Positions 5,621 to 10,867 of a DNA stretch of 10,867 nt are shown here, piece by piece. The notes beneath the pieces are model-generated. The model was given only the letters and a program-made list of their open reading frames with translations. It was not told the origin of the DNA and searched no databases. Position numbers and translations under genes: made by a program. Origin of the DNA: Spirochaetales bacterium (GTDB lineage: Bacteria > Spirochaetota > Spirochaetia > SZUA-6 > DRHE01); assembly GCA_016930895.1 (NCBI GenBank), contig JAFGFV010000514.1:1-10867 (forward strand). The letters run 5' to 3'. Within the stretch, counting starts at the first letter, position 1. Every line of letters starts with the position of its first letter.

Positions 5621-6709
5621 ATGCGCATAGCGATCCAGCCTGATTTCGGGCCGATCCAGAATCCCGAGCGGGATCGTTCTTCGCCGCGTTGGGCCGAGCT
5701 GCTACAGCAGGCAGGGCACGAGGTATCCTGGGTGGATGTCTATCGAGCGGATATTATTGAGCAATTACGCGGGTGCCACGGGTTTATGTGGCGTCACGCG
5801 CATCATTCTGGGATGTGGCACATCGCGCGACGCTTGCTGCCTGTAATTGAAAGAGAGCTTCAGTTGACGGTTTACCCCGATCAAGCCACCTGTTGGCACT
5901 ACGATGATAAGGTAGCGCAGGCTTACCTCTTCAGGGTTCTGAAGATCCCGACGCCGACAACCTGGGTGTGGTTCGACGCGTCGGCTGCGTTGGCTTGGTC
6001 CGCAGTGACAAGATACCCGTTGGTGATGAAGCTCTGGAGCGGAGCATGTTCCAAGAATGTAAGGCTCGTCGTTTCACCAGGCGAATGCGAGACGTGGATC
6101 CGACGGATGTTCGGTGCGGGGGTGTATAGCTTGGATCCCCGGGAACTCGGGCCGCTTCATATGAAGAAACGGCTACGAGTGGCTGCCCGTTGTCTTTTGC
6201 GAGGGCAGGCCCCCGGTCCGCCCGCGGAGACCTGGGATCTTCACAAGAACTACGTCTATTTTCAGGAATACATTCCGGACAATGATTACGACACACGGGT
6301 TACCGTGATTGGTAACAGGGCATTCGGTTTCCGGAGGCTTAACCGACCGGATGACTTTCGTGCGAGCGGAAGCGGGCGCATTGAATGGGATCCGCAGGGA
6401 ATCGCTGAGAGGGCTATCCGGCTTGGCTTTGATGTGGCGCATAAGCTGAAGACTCAGTCGGTAGCTCTCGATATCCTTCAGAGCAAGGACGGTCCGGTTA
6501 TTACCGAGGTGAGTTACACCTATGCGAGCTGGGCGATCTATGAATCTCCTGGGCATTGGGTTCTTGCTGGAAGCCCCGAGTCGGGTGCTTTGACCTGGAA
6601 GGAGGGCCATATGTGGCCAGAGGAGGCGCAGATTCATGATCTCCTGGCCCGTCTCACCGGAGAGGATGCGTCATTATCCGCTGAGAGTGATCATCATGAG
6701 TTTGGCTAA
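5621..6709 (+). CDS. ATP-grasp domain protein of polysaccharide-cluster type
   Basis: 362 residues, cytoplasmic (no signal or membrane segment). An N-terminal Rossmann-like domain (MRIAIQPDFG, then SPRWAELLQQAGHEVSWVDV) precedes an ATP-grasp fold: YDDKVAQAYLF (94-104, lid/Lys motif), YPLVMKLWSGACSKNV (132-147, the beta-strand with the ATP-contacting Lys and a glycine-poor loop), YFQEYIPDNDYDTRVTVIG (213-231, adenine hinge plus D-x-R), and SVALDILQSKDGPVITEVSYTY (280-301). The last carries the Mg-binding Asp and Glu, but Ser replaces the Asn usual in the E-x-N motif. The C-terminus ends in LTWKEGHMWPEEAQIHDLLARL. Proteins like this occur in sugar and capsule loci and are expected to ligate a carboxylate to an amine through an acyl phosphate; the substrate is unknown. 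The start is supported by GGAGGGGG 4 nt upstream. The stop overlaps a short ORF at 6696. Confidence 0.8.
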   Translation: MRIAIQPDFGPIQNPERDRSSPRWAELLQQAGHEVSWVDVYRADIIEQLRGCHGFMWRHAHHSGMWHIARRLLPVIERELQLTVYPDQATCWHYDDKVAQAYLFRVLKIPTPTTWVWFDASAALAWSAVTRYPLVMKLWSGACSKNVRLVVSPGECETWIRRMFGAGVYSLDPRELGPLHMKKRLRVAARCLLRGQAPGPPAETWDLHKNYVYFQEYIPDNDYDTRVTVIGNRAFGFRRLNRPDDFRASGSGRIEWDPQGIAERAIRLGFDVAHKLKTQSVALDILQSKDGPVITEVSYTYASWAIYESPGHWVLAGSPESGALTWKEGHMWPEEAQIHDLLARLTGEDASLSAESDHHEFG

Positions 6710-6758
6710 GATTGTGGCCACGGATCCTCGAGGGTTTTTCTCAACCGACAGTCGGTGA
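6696..6758 (+). pseudogene. possible truncated gene start overlapping the ATP-grasp stop
   Basis: ATG 6696 overlaps the ATP-grasp 3' end by 14 nt and encodes about 20 residues (LAKIVATDPRGFFSTDS) before TGA. K-I-V-x-T-D-P-R-G-F-F looks like the first strand and loop of a nucleotide-sugar or glycosyltransferase Rossmann fold, which suggests that the head of a further cluster gene was lost by frameshift or deletion. It is too short to be sure; it may be chance. Confidence 0.2.
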
Positions 6759-6999
6759 AGAGCTGCTCGGAGCTCTCTGCCCCATCACGCTGTGTGGTCG
6801 CAAGAGGGAACTGGTGCGGGAGGACCAGGAGGTGGCCGGTCCTCGGATCCCGCGTCTGGTGTGTATCGTCCCGTGGTCAAGGCGCAGCGATCGCGTTGGC
6901 CGTTCAAGCACTGAAAGGAAAGTGAGATACGCCGTGATTTGTGATGCGGAGATTCTGGTCCTTGGCTCTGTCAGATAGCCTTCATTCGGGGGCATTGGC
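6710..6999. other. 290-bp spacer between ATP-grasp and glycosyltransferase genes
   Basis: No frame gives a recognisable protein. The longest plus-strand ORF (from 6712) has no ribosome site and unconvincing composition. Early in the spacer are two palindromes: CCTCGAGG (6726-6733) followed by GTTTTT, and ACCGACAGTCGGT (6744-6756). The first could belong to a weak terminator and the second to an operator. GGGGG just before GTG 7000 can serve as the next ribosome site. Confidence 0.4.
6744..6756. repeat. 13-bp odd palindrome ACCGACAGTCGGT
   Basis: Perfect 6+1+6 palindrome in the intergenic spacer 35 bp after the ATP-grasp stop. The one-base centre does not allow a normal RNA hairpin loop, so a protein-binding site is more likely than a terminator, if it has any role. 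Confidence 0.3.
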
Positions 7000-8295
7000 G
7001 TGCAATCGCCGCGCCCGCTGACGCGCGAGCGGCAAGTCCGGGCGGGAGCGGCTGGTGCTTTAACCATCGCATTCCTGAGTCCGGCGTGGCCCAAAGCCGC
7101 GTCATATAACGGCATCGTCAGCTACACGACGCAGATGTACCAAGGGTTGCGTGATTTAGGCGATCGCCCGCTCATTATCGCTCAGGAGCTCCACGAACAC
7201 AGCGACGGCGACGATGTCTTCTGGCTTGACGCGTTCGGAGCGCGAGGGCTGCTCCGGCGCGCGCGCGATCGTCTGCTGCGAAACGTGGCGGCCGGTTACT
7301 GCCACGCGACAAATCTGGCCGACGCCATAGTGCGCCGCGTCAATCAGCTCACCTGCGAGCGGGAACTGCAGTTGCTTCAGATGGAAGAGTCGTTTGGCTG
7401 GGCGCATCGGGTGGCTGGCCGCCTTAGCGTGCCGCTGGTTGTGCGACTGCACGGACCATGGTTCCTGGTGGGCCCTGCAAGTGACGCGTCGAACAATGCG
7501 GCTTTCCGCCGGAAGGTCGCGGCCGAGGGTCGCGGCGCGGTTATGGCCGATGGCGTCACCGCCGCCTCCGCCAACACGCTTGACGCATTTCGACTCCATT
7601 ACCAGTGCGAGCTGGCGCTTGCCCGGGTGATCCCCAATGCCATTTCGCTCCCACCCGGGCAGGCCCGCTGGAGTTTGGAGAACACCGAGCCGGAGCGCAT
7701 CGTCTTCATCGGGCGCTTCGATGCGTGCAAGGGCGGCGATGTGGTGATCCGTGCCTTCGTGAGCCTGTCCCGCCGCCGGCCGAAAGCTCGGCTGACATTC
7801 GTCGGGCCCGATTTGGGCGTCGTGCAGGCCGGCCGGAAGGTGCAATTGCGCGAGCTGGTGCAGTCGCTGCTTCCGGGCGCCCTGGACGATGGGCGTATCG
7901 AAAACCTGGGCTTCCAAGCAGGCGATGCCCTTTGGGACCTGCGCCGCCGGGCGGCGGTGGTGTTGGCCCCGTCACGCTTCGAGAATTTCCCTAACGTCGT
8001 GCTCGAAGCCCTGTGCCTAGGCGCGCCTGTGATCGCCACGGGGGTCGGCGGGACGCCGGAGATAATCACCCACGGTCAGGATGGCCTGCTGGTTGAAGCT
8101 GGGAGCGATGAGGGACTGGCGCGGGCCATGGAAACCATGCTGGCCAATCCCGAGGCCGCCGCGGCCATGGGAGAACAGGCGTTCAAACGTAGCCTCGACT
8201 ACAGGCCCGAGGCGATCGCTCGGCTCACGCATAGCTTCTATGAAGAGGTCATCGACCGCTTTCAGCGGAGACGGGGCAAAGGTCATAACCTGTAG
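7000..8295 (+). CDS. GT4-family glycosyltransferase (GT-B fold)
   Basis: 431 residues. The N-terminal acceptor domain starts at about 21 (LTIAFLSPAWPKAASYNGIV, the hydrophobic strand plus loop of GT4 enzymes), and VVRLHGPWFLVGP is at 147-159. The C-terminal Glycos_transf_1 domain runs from about 231: RIVFIGRFDACKGGDVVIRA (233-252) with R239 and K244 for the diphosphate, ARLTFVGPD (263-271), and the E-x7-E signature in SRFENFPNVVLEAL (E328, E336), followed by GAPVIATGVGGTPEII. This transfers a sugar from a nucleotide donor with retention of configuration, probably onto a lipid-linked glycan at the inner membrane face; donor and acceptor cannot be told. GTG at 7000 with GGGGG upstream is taken as the start, but the first 20 residues are not conserved and the true start could be later. 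It looks more GC-rich than its two neighbours. Confidence 0.85.
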   Translation: MQSPRPLTRERQVRAGAAGALTIAFLSPAWPKAASYNGIVSYTTQMYQGLRDLGDRPLIIAQELHEHSDGDDVFWLDAFGARGLLRRARDRLLRNVAAGYCHATNLADAIVRRVNQLTCERELQLLQMEESFGWAHRVAGRLSVPLVVRLHGPWFLVGPASDASNNAAFRRKVAAEGRGAVMADGVTAASANTLDAFRLHYQCELALARVIPNAISLPPGQARWSLENTEPERIVFIGRFDACKGGDVVIRAFVSLSRRRPKARLTFVGPDLGVVQAGRKVQLRELVQSLLPGALDDGRIENLGFQAGDALWDLRRRAAVVLAPSRFENFPNVVLEALCLGAPVIATGVGGTPEIITHGQDGLLVEAGSDEGLARAMETMLANPEAAAAMGEQAFKRSLDYRPEAIARLTHSFYEEVIDRFQRRRGKGHNL

Positions 8296-8649
8296 GCTGA
8301 TTCTTCTGGCAAGTCCACTACTCACTGCTCTGGTTACTGATCACCTTCCATCGCTACGTAAGGAGGCGCTCCCAACCAAGCACGCTCGCAGCCAGCGCAT
8401 CCACCAGCCAGTTCTTACCTGTTCGGCCAGAAAGCGCCCTGGTGGCAGCGAGAGCATGGCCAGCACGCTCCTGCAAAGTATTGTAGAAAAGCGCCTTACG
8501 CCGCGGTCTTTTTGGGCGTGTATCTTGCTCTCCCCCCTATCGCGCAAGCTCCAGCTTTTCTGCGCGGCCCTCCTATCGCGGCTGGTTCCACCTAGGTCAG
8601 ACTCGGACCCAACAGATGCGTTTCGCTCAGACAAAGAGGAAGAACACCA
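8296..8649. other. 354-bp spacer between glycosyltransferase and beta-helix genes
   Basis: No well-supported gene. Two overlapping frames contain short hydrophobic runs: LILLASPLLTALV in the frame of the small ORF listed separately, and YAAVFLGVYLALPPIAQA in another frame near 8480-8540. The latter looks like a signal peptide but has no start codon and stops at a TAG soon after, so a decayed secreted-protein gene is possible. AGAGGAAG just before 8650 is the ribosome site of the beta-helix gene. Confidence 0.4.
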
Positions 8650-8653
8650 ATGA
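8456..8653 (+). CDS. possible small protein, ATGA-coupled to the beta-helix gene
   Basis: 65 codons from ATG 8456. The TGA at 8651-8653 overlaps the next ATG in an ATGA junction. It contains a moderately hydrophobic middle (FWACILLSPL, LFCAALLSRL) and a charged tail (FRSDKEEEHQ). No strong ribosome site, no recognised family, and the frame stays open far upstream through the glycosyltransferase, so it may be a by-product of GC-rich sequence. The tail is where the ribosome site of the next gene (AGAGGAAG) is encoded. Confidence 0.2.
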   Translation: MASTLLQSIVEKRLTPRSFWACILLSPLSRKLQLFCAALLSRLVPPRSDSDPTDAFRSDKEEEHQ

Positions 8654-10440
8654 AGACATATTCGCTCGCGCTTTGTCTTGCCCTTCTTCCGACGATCAGA
8701 AGCCCACTGCTTGCGGAAATAACCGTATCCTTGAAAGCGACGCAGACGGCGGGACCTGCGCCGCTGGGCGTCGTCTTCGACGCTAGCGCTACAAGCAGCA
8801 CTCGTACAGAGAAGCCCTTCTTCGATATCCTGTATCTCTGGGACTTCGGAGAAGACTGCGGTCTATGGAGCACCACCTCCAAGCCAAAGCGAAATGACTC
8901 GGGGCCAATCGCCGCACATGTTTTCGAGACCCCCGGCTCCTATCAGGTCACCCTCACATGCTCTGATTCCGCAGATCAGCCGCCCGCCTCAAAGACCGTT
9001 ACAATCGTCGTAACAGACCCGAGCCAGCAGTGGGCTAGGGACAAGACAGTTTGCTGCACAACGGGGACTGATCAGACGTGGGGGCCCAGCGGCTGCCGTT
9101 ACGTCACTAATGCTACCTGGGCTGATGTCCTTGCGCAGATCAGAAGTGACACGCGGATCATGCTCAAGCGGGGAGACAGGTGGATATCGACATCATGGTT
9201 TTCAATTATCGCTGCTGGACCTGGGATGATCTGTGCGGGTCCTGGGACAGATGCCAAGCCTAAGATAACCATATCATGTACATCGTCGTGGGAGTGGTGC
9301 ATATTAGCGAGCACTTGCGCTGACTGGCGCTTTGTGGATCTCGAAATAACCGCACCCGGATCTGGCGTGGACAACGGCATTACTGTTTTTAGATCCATTA
9401 GCGCCACACCGGGCGTTGATGGGTACCTGTGGCTTCGTTGCGATGTGTCCTACGCAGGGCTAACCTGGTATCCCGGCGCCCCGGGACCAAGCCACGATGG
9501 CTGGGTAATTCAGGAATGCACAGTAAAATATACGTACTATCGCAACATATACGGCAGTTATGGCCATCTGGGGGTACTCGGGTGCACTTTTTCCGACTGT
9601 GCCGCAACTGGATACAGGCACAACATGCGTTTTGCGCATCTAAGTAATTCGGTGATAGCGCATAATCGCATTTGGGAGGTGCCTAATACTAATGGTGGGT
9701 GTCACTTGCTGTATATCCACAACACAGACGATTGGGTTCAAGGGGGGATGGGTTTGCCATCGGCGTACATCCAAGTGAGCCAGAACCACTTTTGGGATGA
9801 TCGCGATGGCGGATGGTCTACGTACTTTGGGACACAGAATTCCCTTAATGCGGAGCCAGTCAAGCATGTGCTGATTGATGGAAACTTGTTTGAGAAAGCC
9901 GTAAGTCAGGGGGGAGCCACTCAGAACTCTCCCGGAACGATGGTGTCTTTCTGTGGGGATAATGATTGCATGATGCGCAACAACATTGCGCGTGGCGGCT
10001 CGCAATTTTTCTCAACCGGGGTGGGGTATCCAACCATAATCCCAAACGACGTTTATTCGTATAACAATTCATTCTGCTCTGAGGCGACCGATACCGTTAA
10101 TTTTGCGTATGTTTGTGCGGGAGCGACTGAAGTTTACATTCGCAACAACATCGCTGTGAACCCAAATGTCGTTCCCGGCATTGCGGGGTCTGGGACGTAT
10201 GTGGGCAGTAACAATATTCTCCAGAAGGGGGATCCCGGTTGGGTTTCTTTGCCTCCAAGGCGGTGGGCTGATTTTGAGCTTCAGGTGGGGAGTCCGGCCG
10301 TGAATGGGGGCGTGTATGTTCCGGTGTGGAGGGATTTTGCTGGGCGTGCGCGTCTGTGGAGAGAGGGAAAGTGTGAGGTCGGCGCCTTGGAAGTGGGTGG
10401 CCCTGGTCCTCCGGGCAACGTGAAGGTCTTGATGAAATAG
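8650..10440 (+). CDS. secreted PKD-domain and right-handed beta-helix protein
   Basis: 596 residues. Residues 1-22 (MKTYSLALCLALL, then SPLLA) form a Sec signal peptide with likely cleavage after LLA. Residues 24-122 are a PKD domain: GPAPLGVVFDAS, the WDFG motif at 64-67, and HVFETPGSYQVTLT at 90-103. From about 150 to 520, short repeats such as DWRFVDLEIT, WVIQECTVKY, LGVLGCTFSDCAATG, SNSVIAHNRIWEV, HVLIDGNLFEKA, DCMMRNNIARGG and EVYIRNNIAV have the spacing and N/C/V pattern of right-handed parallel beta-helix rungs (Beta_helix/NosD-like). The end (LQVGSPAVNGG, DFAGRARLWREGKCEVGALE) is the usual closing block of such proteins. They are often polysaccharide lyases, epimerases or hydrolases acting outside the inner membrane; no catalytic residues can be assigned. 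Unusually rich in Cys and Trp, suggesting disulfides. AGAGGAAG precedes the ATG. It looks less GC-rich than the IS genes. Confidence 0.85.
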   Translation: MKTYSLALCLALLPTIRSPLLAEITVSLKATQTAGPAPLGVVFDASATSSTRTEKPFFDILYLWDFGEDCGLWSTTSKPKRNDSGPIAAHVFETPGSYQVTLTCSDSADQPPASKTVTIVVTDPSQQWARDKTVCCTTGTDQTWGPSGCRYVTNATWADVLAQIRSDTRIMLKRGDRWISTSWFSIIAAGPGMICAGPGTDAKPKITISCTSSWEWCILASTCADWRFVDLEITAPGSGVDNGITVFRSISATPGVDGYLWLRCDVSYAGLTWYPGAPGPSHDGWVIQECTVKYTYYRNIYGSYGHLGVLGCTFSDCAATGYRHNMRFAHLSNSVIAHNRIWEVPNTNGGCHLLYIHNTDDWVQGGMGLPSAYIQVSQNHFWDDRDGGWSTYFGTQNSLNAEPVKHVLIDGNLFEKAVSQGGATQNSPGTMVSFCGDNDCMMRNNIARGGSQFFSTGVGYPTIIPNDVYSYNNSFCSEATDTVNFAYVCAGATEVYIRNNIAVNPNVVPGIAGSGTYVGSNNILQKGDPGWVSLPPRRWADFELQVGSPAVNGGVYVPVWRDFAGRARLWREGKCEVGALEVGGPGPPGNVKVLMK

Positions 10441-10867
10441 GAGTCTCCTGACCTTTGAGTGGGTCATGGAAGGGGTGGATCGAGTTGGATGCCGCCGCAG
10501 GTGAGGAAGACCATTGCGATCAGGGGCTCGGCGCTGTGGAAGCCGAACGCTCGGCGGGCGATCATCCTCAGCTTGTTGTTGATCCCTTCGACGAGACCGT
10601 TCGTGAGGCGAGTCTTCACGTAGGCGAGGACGCCCTCGAAGTGCTTTCGGATCGTTCGAGCCGCCCGGACGAAGGGCCGGAGCCTGGATCGAGAGGCCCA
10701 GGCGAGCCACGCCCTGAGAGCCTTCTCGGCACGGGCAGGCTGGAGGTAGTCGAGCGCCTGGGCGAGAGTCTCCTTGAGGAGGTACGCCCGATACAGCCGC
10801 TCGTTCGTTCTCTGGACCTCGCTGAGCCGGAACCTCTCGGACGGGAAGAGGTTCTCGGGCCGCTTCA
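10440..10867 (-). mobile_element. ISL3-family element (3' end; rest outside window)
   Basis: Contains the C-terminal part of an ISL3 transposase. About 23 bp separate its stop from a candidate terminus GGAGTCTCCTGACC starting at 10440 or 10441. The opposite end and the 8-bp target duplication lie outside. Confidence 0.6.
10464..10867 (-). CDS. ISL3-family transposase, C-terminal part
   Basis: 133 residues are visible, cut at the window edge. RLYRAYLLKETLAQAL, ALRAWLAWASRSRLRPFVRAARTI and FEGVLAYVKTRLTNGLVEGINNKLRMIARRAFGFHSAE match the end of DDE_Tnp_ISL3. The block TNGLVEGINNKLR includes the catalytic Glu (VEG). The end MVFLTCGGI is the typical family C-terminus, so the 3' end looks intact. 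It is convergent with the beta-helix gene, with 23 bp between the two stops. The minus-strand ORF 10069-10710 is an out-of-frame shadow. Confidence 0.85.
   Translation of the reverse strand, partial: KRPENLFPSERFRLSEVQRTNERLYRAYLLKETLAQALDYLQPARAEKALRAWLAWASRSRLRPFVRAARTIRKHFEGVLAYVKTRLTNGLVEGINNKLRMIARRAFGFHSAEPLIAMVFLTCGGIQLDPPLP

Noticed and set aside
5599..5643. 14-codon ORF from ATG 5599 overlapping the ATP-grasp start, as a leader peptide
   Set aside because: Ribosome-site spacing is too short, there is no regulatory codon pattern, and it arises naturally from the purine-rich ribosome site region.
6712..6978. 88-residue ORF in the spacer
   Set aside because: TTG start without a ribosome site; no domain, and composition unlike the neighbouring proteins.
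10069..10710. 213-residue minus-strand ORF at the right end
   Set aside because: Antisense to the beta-helix gene and out of frame with the ISL3 transposase.
1..10867. CRISPR arrays, tRNA or rRNA genes, riboswitches, classical T-run terminators
   Set aside because: None seen. The only short tandem repeats are the IS21 terminal units, and no stem followed by a convincing T-run closes any gene.

Overview
The window is GC-rich bacterial DNA (mostly G/C third codon positions, Shine-Dalgarno sites of the AGGAGG type) in which a short surface-polysaccharide-type gene group (about 5600-10440) sits among at least four insertion sequences. No rRNA, tRNA or universal marker gene is present, so the host cannot be placed more closely than a GC-rich, probably Gram-negative, environmental bacterium. 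Both edges cut through transposase genes.

Left part (1-3055, all minus strand): one end of a large IS21-like element. It ends at about 3055 in two tandem copies of a GGTGGGTCA repeat spaced 22 bp apart and a terminal TGACA. Reading inward, it encodes a cysteine-rich protein with a helix-turn-helix (2193-2897), a single-stranded-DNA-binding protein with the canonical acidic tail (1702-2082), a small winged-helix protein (1341-1667), a ParB-like protein (start 1354) and the N-terminal third of an IstA transposase (start 501, cut by the window edge). An IS21-type transposase packaged with SSB and ParB-like genes is the most unusual thing here: it looks like a transposon carrying plasmid-type DNA maintenance functions.

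Middle (3056-5468): a 208-bp remnant with a 13-bp inverted repeat, an IS1595-family element on the minus strand whose transposase has an abnormal C-terminus (3243-4100), and a decayed IS3-family element on the plus strand (4141-5468). Its OrfA seems to have lost the core of its helix-turn-helix, and its OrfB is frameshifted.

Right part (5469-10440, plus strand): an ATP-grasp protein (5621-6709), a GT4-type glycosyltransferase (7000-8295) and a secreted protein with a PKD domain and a right-handed beta-helix (8650-10440). These fit exopolysaccharide or glycan synthesis, modification and processing. The spacers of about 290 and 354 bp hold only doubtful ORFs and may contain eroded genes. The ATP-grasp and beta-helix genes look less GC-rich than the IS genes. 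From 10440 an ISL3-family transposase begins on the minus strand and runs off the right edge. Its apparent end abuts the stop codon of the beta-helix gene.
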